Origin: Aspergillus flavus | Lineage: Eukaryota; Ascomycota; Eurotiomycetes; Eurotiales; Aspergillaceae | Reading direction: 5' to 3' | DNA length: 64,000 nt | Assembly: GCF_009017415.1 (NCBI RefSeq) | Contig: NC_092408.1 | Location: 3,038,001-3,102,000, forward strand | In this document: one piece after another, positions 46,364 through 57,459 of the stretch | How positions within the stretch are numbered: position 1 is the stretch's first letter | How the letters are laid out: every line of letters starts with the position of its first letter | Notes under the pieces: generated by a model | The model's input: only the letters and a program-made list of their open reading frames with translations | Told to the model about the DNA's origin: nothing | Database searches by the model: none | Made by a program: the position numbers and the translations under genes

Positions 46364-48271
46364 CTAACAATGTCCTCGCTGATTGCCCGGCCCCTGTCCT
46401 TTGTGGATGCCCTTAGCCCGCTCAACCCAGATCTTAGCAGCACCTTCCACGCCTCCATCCCGTGAGCATTCCCGTTGCACTGCTGCCATCGCTTTGTCAA
46501 GAGCCGACTCAGTGACTGCGTCACCGTTGCAGTCAGAAGCAGGCTGTTGTTGGTTCCGTGCACGCCATTCCTTCGTTACTCGCTTGCGGCCGCCTATTAC
46601 GCCCATGTTGCGGGTACTTGGGATCCGAAGAAGCGTCTTCTCTACATCGTATCCTATTTCCTCGGCGATACTTATGGCCTTCATGGTGAGGGATCCGTAC
46701 ATGGATTTATAGAACCCTACATCAGTTTGTGTCTCTTGTTTCGCCTTCCGGAGAGCTTTCAAGTCGCCTGTTGCCGGTTGTTCAGAATCGACGTCTTCAT
46801 GTTGTGACGACTCCTTATCAGAATCAGGCTTCGACGCTTTGGGCGGAGGATACCGATATTTGGCCCCCGAAAGCGCATGCGAGCAACAAGGAATGGCAAT
46901 AAACGGTAACGGCGACTCCGGACAAGCAAGGGTAGCCATAAGGGGCGTCCAGACCGTCAACTCATCAGCATGATTCGAAATAATGAAGGTATCCTTCTCA
47001 AACAAGCCCGAATGGGTCTCGACCCCTAAATCAGGCACTCCACCTCTCTCCGCCATCGCGTCGGTAAAAGGCTTCGGGATATAGATTTCCTCCTTGAGCC
47101 GCGCCTGCACGAACTCGGGGAGGATTTTCCATGTCTTCCGACGACGGGCGTCAAAGCCCCAGCCCCGGTAGCCTTCCATTAGGAGGACGTAGACGAGCAC
47201 GCCGTTCCCGCATGCAACGTCCACGAAGCCCGGGAAGTTCGGGTCGTACTTTTCGGGCCCGTCTTCGTTGCGCTCTTCGCCCGGGACGGCTCCGTACATG
47301 CTGCGCCATAGCTCGATAAGGAAGGCTGTTATTGCTAGGTCTTCGAAGACGTGCTTTGTTGGTTCAGTGTCTTCGACCCAGTCTCTGCAGAGGTCTTTTC
47401 CGTATTTGAATTTGAGGCGGGAGTATGTGTTTTGGACTAGGTGTTGGGGGATTACGTTGTCTTTGCTGGGGTTGTAGTTGCCTCCTTCGGTGGTTTCAGA
47501 GAGGCGTGTGTTGCGGGCGAGTCGGATCTGAGTATTCAGTAGGGCGTGTAAAGTCCGCTCTAGGCGGGTTGGAAGTGCTTCTTCTGGGTACGGTAAGAAG
47601 TGCAGAGATAGTGCTCCGGAGCCCGATCCGGCTTCTGTGGCCTCTGCAGCGTCGTCGGTGAAGTCATACAGGTAAGCCAAAGCACGAAGCAGGGGATGAT
47701 AGAAAGGAATCTCCTCCTTCGACGCTACATGCGGCGTATAGACGGCCAGGAAGCGTCTCAACCGGGATTCCTGAGTAGCGCCCTCACTACCGGGAGCTAT
47801 ATCCGCTTCATAGAAGTGGCAGGTTTGCTCTAGCGGCCGATCCAGCTTCGGGTTTCTGGGAATCAGTCTCCTGACCACCGTTCTGGTTAAGTTGAACCCG
47901 GCGACTTCTGCGGCAACGATGGGTTCTACACGGTCTTCAGCGTCCGTAGTAGTTTCTACGCTGGTGTTCCCCGTCTGCGCAAATGACAGTTCCTTCTGCT
48001 GGGGCGTGCTCAAGACGCCCTGGCTGTCGTAGAGAATATCTGCCCGAAACAGATGTGTGGAGTTGATGTTGATGTTCCCCAGGAGAAATACGGTTAGATC
48101 TTTCATAACCTCCGGGATAAACGGGAGTCCGTCCTCTAACAAGTCTTTGGATGTCACCCATTGCTCGGTGGGTGTGCCTTGCAGAATAGACGATGGCTCA
48201 AGCGTCTCTGGTAAGGGTTTTCCAGAGAGCTTTGTCACATCTCTGACGGTTTTATTTCTATGATTTTTCAT
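46364..48271 (-). CDS. TRM44: tRNA (uracil-2'-O-)-methyltransferase Trm44
   Basis: An intronless ORF of 635 residues starting at ATG 48271-48269. Trm44 makes the 2'-O-methyluridine at position 44 of tRNA-Ser in the cytoplasm. Family blocks are visible: [60 protein letters not shown], and the SAM-binding region [33 protein letters not shown]. The downstream [20 protein letters not shown] and [19 protein letters not shown] segments are typical. The C-terminus is basic ([17 protein letters not shown]). A motif-I variant (VACGNG where family members often have GCGNG) is seen but does not suggest inactivity. This is the second tRNA-modification gene of the window. Confidence 0.92.
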   Translation of the reverse strand: MKNHRNKTVRDVTKLSGKPLPETLEPSSILQGTPTEQWVTSKDLLEDGLPFIPEVMKDLTVFLLGNININSTHLFRADILYDSQGVLSTPQQKELSFAQTGNTSVETTTDAEDRVEPIVAAEVAGFNLTRTVVRRLIPRNPKLDRPLEQTCHFYEADIAPGSEGATQESRLRRFLAVYTPHVASKEEIPFYHPLLRALAYLYDFTDDAAEATEAGSGSGALSLHFLPYPEEALPTRLERTLHALLNTQIRLARNTRLSETTEGGNYNPSKDNVIPQHLVQNTYSRLKFKYGKDLCRDWVEDTEPTKHVFEDLAITAFLIELWRSMYGAVPGEERNEDGPEKYDPNFPGFVDVACGNGVLVYVLLMEGYRGWGFDARRRKTWKILPEFVQARLKEEIYIPKPFTDAMAERGGVPDLGVETHSGLFEKDTFIISNHADELTVWTPLMATLACPESPLPFIAIPCCSHALSGAKYRYPPPKASKPDSDKESSQHEDVDSEQPATGDLKALRKAKQETQTDVGFYKSMYGSLTMKAISIAEEIGYDVEKTLLRIPSTRNMGVIGGRKRVTKEWRARNQQQPASDCNGDAVTESALDKAMAAVQRECSRDGGVEGAAKIWVERAKGIHKGQGPGNQRGHC

Positions 48272-49805
48272 TGTGTGCTGGTTTTAGTGGTAAAACAAAT
48301 GGACTTTTGGAAGTCTGATAGGCGGCGATTTGTCGGTATCCACCTCATAGACCGCTGATCAGAATAGAGCCTGGGTATTGTTCGTATACCACAGGCGTAG
48401 GTGGTTATAGTCTCACTTTTTGATCAACGTTCCTGCAGAATATCTTATCGCTATAGTCTTCCCCGGGATATCATTGGCTAGAGGCAGTTCACCTTCGCTT
48501 AGTAGTTGGATTAGTCATGACGATGATGTAAGTGGATATAAAAAGAGATCAACATAGTACATTCTCCATGGTGATCGATCATTATCCCTGGTTATGCAAG
48601 GAATATGGCGAACAGTCAGTGTCATTATTATGGAGAAAAGTGTGAAATAAGCTATAGAAAAGCGGTGTGCCACCGAGAGTGCTTGAACTCTGAACGAACC
48701 CCATTCGGGCAATAAATTCTTACCTTCCCGGGGTTCAGATTGTTATAACTTATAGATCTGAACACGATCATCATTTTCCATCCACGGGATCAGGTGGACT
48801 CCAAAGCACTGGTTATCAGATGGCAAACTAAAGTTATAAAACAATAGCTATCAGATGTATATCTTACCTGCATTTGCATGCCCACTCAGAACCGTGATAT
48901 TTCGGACACTCCCACCCCCCGGACAAGCCCGCAATGATTGGCGCACGTCAGATGCACTTACTTAATGATTATACCTTCTGCATGAATTTGCTTTTGTTGT
49001 TCAACTCACCTTCAAGGTTTGGTCGAAGGAGAACCTTTAGTGTCATCAATTACCCAATGTCTCGGCGCTTATAATGACCCTAGCATCCATTGGTTATTCT
49101 ACCGTCCTGAGCGACAAGATCTCTGTCACATTGAACCTCTCTAGAATAGCACGAATAGTGCTAGAAGGGAGATGTCCTCCCGATCTGCATGAGAATGCCC
49201 TGCATGCAAGGCCCCACAATCGATGATCCCAGCAACCGTTTAGAACGGCTAGGCGCAGGGAATGACATATTGCATCACGCAAATTCTAGGCTCTTGGCAC
49301 CTTCAATAGTCTGATAATTGGTTGTTTCTCGTACTCATGAGAAGATACTGGTTTCCATCCAGCTAGTAAGTGCGTACAGTGTCTAACCGCTAGGTCAAGA
49401 TATACAGAGTACCGTAGTACATCTGTTTTACACGGGACTGACTTTCTTGATGAGGGATGCTTCCTGCGATTGTATCAACCATTATTGGCTGCAGCTTGCA
49501 GTTTCTCGTTGACGCAAGGGCAGGGATGAGGCATGCGCTATGGGAGCTTACAGCTGGCGGTAAGTATTTAGGGAGAGGGAGGCCTATCCTGGATACTGTC
49601 GTTCATTAATTATCTGACCGCATTTGAGCCTACAGCTGATGCCGGCCTTACTGTGTTGAACTTGAATCCCTCCTACTGAAAACGAGAAGCCGAACACACT
49701 TAACCATGGGAGATACTGGCCCGATTCTTGAGTCTTGGATGCCTCCCCAGACACCATAGGTATTTCCTCCTGGTAAAGGCAACATATATCCCTTCGGGGA
49801 GCCGC
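48272..49805. promoter_or_regulatory. Long divergent region between TRM44 and the PLP enzyme
   Basis: 1.5 kb without a convincing complete ORF. The right end probably contains one or more short 5' exons of the PLP enzyme: the segment 49782-49804 could encode NIYPFGEPH in the right frame, and an ATG exon ending in GTAAGT occurs at 49526-49559. These are hypotheses only. Confidence 0.35.
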
Positions 49806-51645
49806 ATGCAAGTTATCCCATTGTCTGTTTGGATAAAGCAGATACTGACACTAACCAGGCCGTTAGCGTATCTCTACCAACATGGGATTCGGTGATTGGA
49901 TTGTCTCGAAAAGAGAAATGGCTCCTGGACCAACTCGAATGGAGCTATCCACGGTAAGTCGGATGTCCTCGCTCGAGATAGGAGCGTGTTCAACTAAAGA
50001 ATCAAGATTCTATCTAAACAAGTCCATTCGCGAACTCTCTGGTGCAGTTCTACGCCGACTCCAGATCAATGATACCACAGTGTCCTGCATAGTATTCTCG
50101 TCTGGTGCCGCTGGTCACCAATGCGCCACAGTACTCGAGACATTACCCTCCGAGAATCCATTTACAATCAAAGTAGTTCGGTTGGTCATGCCTCTAGAGT
50201 CAAACCTGGGAGACACCAGTTCCCACTGGGCTAACTTCACTGCGGTCTTATACCCGTCTGATCTGTTGAAGGCGGCCATGGCGTTCTGGCGGGATACCAG
50301 TTCAGGATTATCAATACGTCATGCAGAGTTCTGTCTGGAAGAGTTCGATTATCTTGACTCTGACTCTTCGACTCCGGTATACCGAACCCCAGCTTCGCGG
50401 AAGAGATGTCGGGGCAAGACTCCGGAGTCGCTTATATGGATGCGAGCTGCGGCTAGGAACTCGCACGAGGTGAAATCATTCCTTGCAGACCTTGCTACGT
50501 CTGAGCAACCGGGACAACCAACTGTGAGTCCTGACGAGGTGTTCCTATACCCTACCGGAATGAACGCTATATACACACTGTCGGCGGCTCTAGTTTCACC
50601 AGAATACAAGGTTGCTATGTACGGGTAAGTATCTCTCCGGACTTTGGAGCGAAGCCGCCCCGAGCAATTCTAATGAGACACTCCATAGATGGCTATACCC
50701 AGAAACAGTCGACGTCGTCCGACGCGGCACATGGGCAGAATGTCTATCCTACAAATACGGCACGGAGGAAGAGCTGGATCGCTTGGAAGCCCTCCTGCAA
50801 TCAGGCCAGCAGATCCGGGCGTTATTCTGTGAATTGCCCAGCAACATCACGTTGGCATCACCGAATCTCTGTCGAATTCGCGCACTGGCAGATATATACG
50901 GCTTTGTTGTCGCATGCGACGACACCGTTGCCGGCTATGTCAACATCGATGCGCTTCCATATGTAGACGTCATGATGTCCAGTCTTACGAAGACATTCAG
51001 TGGAGCATCGAACGTCACCGGGGGATGGTAAGTCCAGCCCATATACCTAGATCAGTCTATCACTACCTCAAACCCTAATTAACCTCCTCACTCAGTCTTG
51101 TAATAAACCCCGACTCCCGCCATCACGACCAAATCCACACCACACTATCCAAGAACCAAGACGCCTATTTCCCCCTAGACGTCAACACCCTCCGACAAAA
51201 CAGCAAGGATATCGTCTGGCGCGTGAAACAATGCAACCCAAACACGCTTCCACTCATCGAACTCTTCCAAGCCCACCCCGCCATCGCCGCAGTAAACGAC
51301 CCGTCCATCGCGCCAACCTCAGCTCTATACAAGAGTGTGATGCGTAAGGACGGCGGCTACGGCAATGTTCTAAGCATTGTCTTCCATGATCCGCGCACAG
51401 CAGAGCACTGCTATAACGTCTTCAACGTCTGCAAGGGGTCCAGCTTCGGGGCGAACTTCACGCTGGCTATTCCGTATGTCCAGTTGGCTAATTACTGGAA
51501 TCAAGATAAGGTTGCGAAACACGGGGTGCCGAGGCATATTATTCGGATTAGCGTAGGGCTGGAGGACTCGAGGCAGATTGTGGAGACGGCGAAGAGGGCG
51601 CTTAAGAGTGTGGATGAGTTTGAGATGAAGAAGGACCTGAACTGA
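49806..51645 (+). CDS. Cystathionine gamma-synthase-like PLP-dependent enzyme (5' end uncertain)
   Basis: Supported exons are 49859-49953, 50007-50624, 50689-51027 and 51096-51645, about 533 residues. The first of these reads AVSVSLPTWDSVIGLSRKEKW and SYPRFYLNKSIRELS across the next splice, which is the N-terminal hallmark of fungal cystathionine-gamma-synthase-like (Str2/YLL058W-type) proteins. Later motifs are YPTGMNAIYTLSAAL, WLYPETVDVVRRG, the Asp segment FVVACDDTVAGYVN, and the PLP-lysine loop MMSSLTKTFSGASNVTGG. The 5' end is unresolved: either ATG-CAA (49806-49811) splices by GT-AG to 49859, or an upstream exon ending GEPH uses a GC donor (GCAAGT, 49809). The ATG at 49882 reads another frame and is a decoy. 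The family acts in Met/Cys metabolism; the exact substrate is unknown. Confidence 0.82.
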
Positions 51646-52251
51646 TCTTTATATCACGATAGTTATGTCAATCAATTACTTATATGCCAGTCATTATCAA
51701 ATCTATTAATCATTAACTGCATACTTTACTTCAATACAAACCTACAGTCTGCATCCTAATATCCCAGAAGAAAGATCTATACTAATCTTTGTCCCTAACA
51801 ATAGACTAAACGCCATGAGCACCCCATTCATGTCTGACAAACCACCTCAAGAAGCTATTCACCACGCTCCTCGATAGCAAGCCCACGAATCCTAGATAGG
51901 GCAGACAATAGACGTACATACATACAGTACACAGCTACTACCAAATGCTCATACCAAACCCCCACCAAACAATAAATCGATACAAAATGATATACAAATG
52001 CTTACCAAAACACCACCAAGCAAAAGCGCCCCACCCAGTTAGTACACACAGTACGTACCACCCATTTATACATGACGCAATACCCCCACCAAGCCCTACC
52101 TACCCTCCCAACAACCCCAATGCTGGAATCCCAGTTACACCCCTACTAAATCCCTCCCTACACCTCAGAAACCTATATGAAATTTAATACCACACACAAT
52201 ATACAATATACACCCCATCCCACCCCAAATTAAAAAGAGAAGAAAAGAGAA
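51646..52251. promoter_or_regulatory. SHB17 promoter with G-poor, C/A-rich leader
   Basis: 606 bp. From about 51945 to 52230 the plus strand is almost free of G and rich in C and A (CCACC, ACCCCC runs). This probably includes the SHB17 5' leader. No ORF of coding quality was seen. Confidence 0.45.
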
Positions 52252-53250
52252 ATGGCCCCAAGATGCTTCATAATCCGCCACGGCGAAACCGAATGGTCCC
52301 TCAATGGCCGACACACGGGCATCACGGATCTGGCGCTTACACCTAACGGGGAGAAACGGGTTAAGGCGACTGGGAAGGCATTGGTTGGGAATGATCGGTT
52401 GATTGCGCCGAGGAAATTGGTTCATGTGTATGTTTTTTTTTTTTTTTTTCTTTCTTTCTTCTTCTTCTCTTTTTGTGCTTCTTGTTTTTGGGTGTTTGTT
52501 GGTTGGTCTATTTAATTGATTGTTGGGGTTGAGTTAATATGGCCTGATATATAGGTATGTCTCGCCAAGGGCCCGGGCGCAGCGGACGCTGGAATTACTT
52601 GAGATTGGGTGTAGGGAGAGATTACCCTGGAATGAAGAGCGGAAGAGCGAGGATGAGGAGCCGATTCGGACGGAGGCCAAGGTTGAGATTACGGAGGCAG
52701 TGAGGGAGTGGGATTATGGGGATTATGAGGGGTTGACGAGTAAGCAGATTAAGGAGATGAGGAAGGAGAATGGGGAGGAGCCGTGGGATATTTGGAGGGA
52801 TGGGTGTCCTGGTGGAGAGTAAGTCACCCCTTCTTGTTTTTCTTTAATAATTTGGAACCACAGAGCATGGCCACTGTTATATACTTATTTACATTATCCG
52901 CTAACTGACAATGTCACAATCAGATCCCCCGAAGACGTCGTCCGTCGTCTCGATGCCCTAATCACCGATATCAGGAAGAAGTTCCATGGTCCCTGTTTCG
53001 ACGGTGAAGGTGGTCAAGGAGACGTCCTGATTGTCGCACACGGCCATATCCTACGGGCTTTCGCCATGCGTTGGGTCGGGAAGCCGTTGACCGAGACCGC
53101 ACTGATCCTGGAAGCTGGAGGTGTGGGCACACTGAGGTGAGAGAGACCGGTCGCGGTGCCACGAGCTGTGCTAACCACCCCAGTTACGAACATCATAATA
53201 TCGAGGAACCGGCGATTATCCTCGGAGGAGGTTTTGTGGTCGAGAATTAA
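52252..53250 (+). CDS. SHB17: Sedoheptulose-1,7-bisphosphatase-type histidine phosphatase
   Basis: Four exons (52252-52427, 52555-52818, 52924-53136, 53184-53250) give 239 residues. Shb17 dephosphorylates sedoheptulose-1,7-bisphosphate in riboneogenesis, feeding the pentose phosphate pathway without oxidation. The phosphoglycerate-mutase-like fold is marked by CFIIRHGETEWSLNGRHTGITD (catalytic His near residue 10), YVSPRARAQRTLEL, EWDYGDYEGLTSKQI, PWDIWRDGCPGGESPEDV and the second histidine motif VAHGHILRAFAMRW. The C-terminus GVGTLSYEHHNIEEPAI strongly matches the Shb17 branch. Intron 1 begins GTATG and holds a run of 17 T, then CT-rich sequence. Yeast Shb17 has some extra loops. Other histidine phosphatases are less likely. 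Confidence 0.9.
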
Positions 53251-53437
53251 GGACGGGGATGGTATCTGTTGGTGTTCTGTGTATTGGGTACCCCCGAGGA
53301 TAACTTTACCAAAGCAACAATCAGTGATTATAATAGAGGAAGGATAGATAGACAGGATGATATAAATGACTTTCAATAATGAGAAAGAGGAAAGATAAAC
53401 TCACCCATATATCCCACTAAACCAGAGTACTGATCGA

Positions 53438-53752
53438 TCACGATTCACTCTCCTTCTTATCCGCATTGCCCTTGACACCCTCCTCTCCCAACACCTTGGC
53501 CGATCCCATAAACAAAGCTCCAACATAACCACCCAAGAACCGCATATCCTCTGCCTGAACAGCAGTCATACGGAGTAGGTTTTGCGTGTCCGCCAAATTG
53601 GCATTCAGCTGCTCCAACTGAGCCTGCAGGTTCGCATACTGTCGAGTCTTAGCGGCCGACATCGATGATGGACCGGCGGCGGTCGAAGACGGAGGGAGAA
53701 TGGAATGGCGGGGGAGGTTTTGAGATTGGCTGTAGTGGTGAGAAGGTGGCAT
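53438..53752 (-). CDS. HSK3: DASH/Dam1 complex subunit Hsk3
   Basis: An intronless 104-residue ORF. Hsk3 is a small subunit of the DASH (Dam1) complex that couples kinetochores to microtubules in fungi. After a polar N-terminus (MPPSHHYSQSQNLPRHS) comes the conserved helical part: MSAAKTRQYANLQAQLEQL, NLADTQNLLRMTAVQAEDM and RFLGGYVGALFMGSAKVLG. The downstream Met (MSAAKTRQY) could be the functional start. The Lys/Glu/Ser-rich end is not conserved. The gene converges with SHB17 with only 187 bp between their stops. Confidence 0.88.
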   Translation of the reverse strand: MPPSHHYSQSQNLPRHSILPPSSTAAGPSSMSAAKTRQYANLQAQLEQLNANLADTQNLLRMTAVQAEDMRFLGGYVGALFMGSAKVLGEEGVKGNADKKESES

Positions 53753-54970
53753 TTTTGCTCAAGATCTTCGTTCGTCTGCTGAATGCTTGTACGTGCTCGT
53801 TTATAACAATCCGTGTTAACCTGAAAGTGAGCGATGTGAAGGAAATGGTTCAAGTTTGTTTACACTCGGTGGGGCGTCGCTTTAGGGATTAAATCCACGT
53901 CGGTCACGTGGAGGGACCAGAAACAAACCCCCAATCATGTACTGAACAATTAATCTATATCATTGGTGGTTGTGCATATACAACACCATACAATCGACTA
54001 TACATTAGACGGTCTTTGGTATGCAAACGTTTGGATCATTCAAAACACTCTCGTCGTGACATGGCAGCATCGCCGTCTATGTATCATGCGAACTTCAAGT
54101 CTCGTTTATTGTCAATGACATGGTTCTAATCGAATGATAGCGTCCGTGTCGAGACTTCAGCTCGGCTCTCTCGTCAATATCTTGCAAGAACGCGAACCCA
54201 GCCAACTCAGATCACTCAATCAACCGAATAAATCAGACTCCTGCTCTTTTTGTGCGCCAGAAACCAGACCATGAACGTAGAGATTTCGGGGCTACTAGGA
54301 TGTTCCACACCAGAGCCCATAATAGTAAAAGCAGACAGAATGGCTGAGGACAAGGGAGTAGAGGAAAAGAAAATAAGGAAATGTGTCAAAGGAGGGCATG
54401 CATGTCACAAAACAGTGGAGATGACAGTGTAGGAAATACAACGAAATGAGACGCCCAGGGAAGGTAGTGTACAACATTCTTTCATGCACGAAGAAAAAAG
54501 AAAAGAAAAGAAAAAGGAAATGATAGTCGTGGGTGACTGGAGATGATGTTTGTGGTATAATTGCGAGAAGTCAAATCATACTTGTCGGATCGAGCTGTGT
54601 GCTCGCCTTCATTAAAATAGAGAGTGCTCGAAGAAAAGGAGAGTAAAGTGAAAGCAAATGACCACATGCAACACGCGCTCGACCACTCCAAAGTAGTAGC
54701 ATAAAACGAGAAGATGCCCCGTATGTCCCTCGGTGTATATGTAATGAACTGAACGAGAATATAAGGCCTTGAGTCGCTCCTACCCCCCTTGCCAAGCATC
54801 TTATTACAAAGAAATTCTTGTACAAAGCTAAAGGGGACCCCCACGGGCAGCGTTTTCCAGCCAAGGGGGGAAAGAATGGAACGCGAAGTAACCAGACGAG
54901 TACGTATAGAACAGGGTTCTAAAGCTCAGCTTGTATGAAAGGGGGGACAGAGGACGGCGGGCTGCGTCGG
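53753..54970. other. HSK3 promoter and 3' region of the PanE-like gene
   Basis: 1.2 kb. The left end contains the TCACGTG element at 53904. The rest is mostly 3' flank of the minus-strand PanE-like gene. Short ORFs (54482-54864 minus) look fortuitous. Confidence 0.4.
53904..53910 (+). promoter_or_regulatory. TCACGTG E-box element (HSK3)
   Basis: CGGTCACGTGGAGG lies 152 bp upstream of the HSK3 ATG, with the same 7-bp core as at four other promoters. Confidence 0.45.
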
Positions 54971-57459
54971 TCAACGAACGGGGGTCGCAGCTTGGTGAGC
55001 ATTCAAGCTGATTTGGCTGCTATGGGCTGAGTTTTCCGAATCAAGATTCGCACTGGCCCCACTATCACCACTCTCCGCGCTGGCGCTCGCACTTCCGGTC
55101 AGACTTCTATGCTTGGGAGTGCCCTTGGCTAAAGACGAGTTGCTCACCCCATATTGTTGCTCAATTTGCTGCGGACCTACCGCATTACCTTGTCCAGGCG
55201 GATGTCTGGGGACTGGCGCCCGCATTTGTCCGGGCGGCGAAGGTTGGCCGCCGCGGGGGCCGTTCGGTGGGCCTAGGCTTGGATCTTGAGATGTTCCTGG
55301 TCGGCCCATTCGAGGGCCAGGCGGACCGTAGGGAGGAGTCGCCGGAGACTGGCTGTTCCTCCTACTGGCTGGGTAAGGATGTGGTGGATAGTCACCCATT
55401 CGGCTGGCCGTCAGCGAGTTAGCACGCGACCCCGCCTGAATGTGGTTTCTGTCGACCGCTCCATATCGATTCGATGAGTACGCCATCATAGGATTGTCCA
55501 TGAGAGAATCGTGAAGGCCAGGGATTTCCTGCATGATGCGATCGCTGGTACGTTTCCTTCCTCCGAAGTATCGGCTAAAGGACGACCCGGGCCTGCTACC
55601 ACCACCATTGTTCAAAGTGATTTCCGGGTTCTTACGAAGCTGGCTGGCACTGGGGGCTGATTTCTTCGTCCGTCTCGATGTGATACTCAACATGTCCACT
55701 TGATCCGGATCGATTGATGGGATCGGCAAAGTATCCATTGGATCGAAATAGTCATCCTCGTCCTCTTCATCAAATGTTGATCTCGGAGGTGGTGGTCGCC
55801 GGGGACCTCGACGCATACCCATCTCCTGTTCTCTGATCTGCAATTCACGCTGTCGGATTGCCAGTTCTCGTTCCCTTAAAGCCAAGTCAGCTGCGGATGG
55901 TGGAGGTCCGGGCGGCATATCCGGATAGCCGTTAGTGCCGTTCTGAGGTGGTACGCCGTTCTCTGCAGCCACAGCTGCGGCTGAAGCAGCATCATCGTAC
56001 ATGACGAGGTGACTGAACTCCTCAAGACCTTCCACTGAAGGGTCACGAGGCATCCTACCCGCTTGCGGATGTGCGCTCGGGGGTCTTGACATTCCCGGGT
56101 GAGGTGGCCCACGTCTAGGCATCATGCCAGAAGGAACCCTACCTCCACGCATAGGACCATTCATCGGTCCTCTCGGCGGTGCCGAAGACATCCGAGGTGG
56201 CGGTTGAGCCAGCACAGGTGGAGGAGATTCGTTGGTTCGGGGCTTACTCAGATTCGTGGCATTGACATGATGAAGCACTGCATAGAGAGTCTCGATCCGA
56301 GGGATACGGACACCTGATTCAGTCGCCAATTTGATTGGAGATCCGAGATATGTCTCTATTTCCATTGGACGACGGGCTTGGAAGTCCTGATACATCGTAC
56401 TTGGTGCACCATTGGCGGTCATCGTTTCAATCGTCTTCTTAGCAAAGTCATTCGGAAAGGAGCACCCGTTCGCACGCGCAAGCTCGAGGAGCTCCTCAAT
56501 GATGTCTGAGACAAGTTGGCGTACGCCAACCTTTTCGAGAAGCTGTGTGTGGTTGGAGGTTTCAAACATTACACTAGTGGGGTAGAAAGCAATAGGACTA
56601 TAGCACCAAAGTTAGCCAGACTTGGGATTAAGAAGTAGACTTCTCTCGCGACTCACCCTATCATCCGTTCGAATTGCTCCTGTCTGATATTATCTGATAC
56701 TTTGCAGTCGACTTGGCCAGAAGCCAGTGTCATCGCCAGGGCAGCCGCCATGTCGTTTTGAATCGTGGAAGGAATGCTGGTTTGCTTATTTGTAGCACCA
56801 ACCCAGATCTCCGATGAGTTTAGATGCTCGAACTCGCTGGCACCAATCTGAGAGATCTCCACCCCTGACACAAGCGAAAGGACGACGTTTGTAGGAAACC
56901 GTTGCTCCAGGTGAGATTCTACTCCCAATGTGTTCGTTGTGTTCACAAGGATACACGTATGTTGAGGAGTGACGACGGATTCGATGACTGAAGCCAGGTC
57001 GTAGACATCTGGCAGTGCCTTGACACACAGAATGACGTAGTCAAATGCATTCTCACGAGATGCGGCATCTTCGGGTGTGCGGACAACTGTATAGAAGCAT
57101 TTACATTTAGTGTCTGAACAAAGAGTACAGACTGTACATAGCAGGGAATAGCAATCCGACTCACCATGACGAGGCTTGAAGCGCTCATTGCCGAAAGCTT
57201 TCGACCTAAATCACCGTTGATCAACGACTCGCTCCAGGAACCAAGTTTCAAAAGCGACATACTTGAAGGATACTCCATATTGAGAAACTGCCTCATATCC
57301 CGATTTCCATACTAGTGTCACGTCGCAGGAGGTCGTCGCCTGAAGTCTCCACGAGAGGAAGGCCGAGATGGCATTGCTGCCGACTAAACAGAGTCTAGTT
57401 AGATGACGGCCCATTCTGGGTGGTTTTGAAATGTGATTTGGGTTGCAACAAAAGCCCAT
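54971..57459 (-). CDS. Ketopantoate-reductase-like (PanE/ApbA) protein with long disordered C-terminal tail
   Basis: Four exons (57459-57263, 57205-57165, 57086-56657, 56597-54971) give 764 residues, or 749 from the second in-frame ATG at 57414. The first about 330 residues look like a PanE/ApbA fold: RLCLVGSNAISAFLSWRL at the N-terminus, FDYVILCVKALPDV, HTCILVNTTNTLG, RQEQFERMIGPIAFYP and a helical C-terminal domain (FAKKTIETMTANGAPSTMYQDFQARRPMEIE). That last block is the PanE C-terminal signature. The nucleotide-binding glycines are replaced (VGSNAIS rather than GxGxxG), so NADPH use is doubtful. The remaining about 430 residues are Pro/Gly/Arg/Ser-rich and disordered, with RRGPPHP and RMGRPG repeats. 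The biological role is unknown. Confidence 0.82.
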
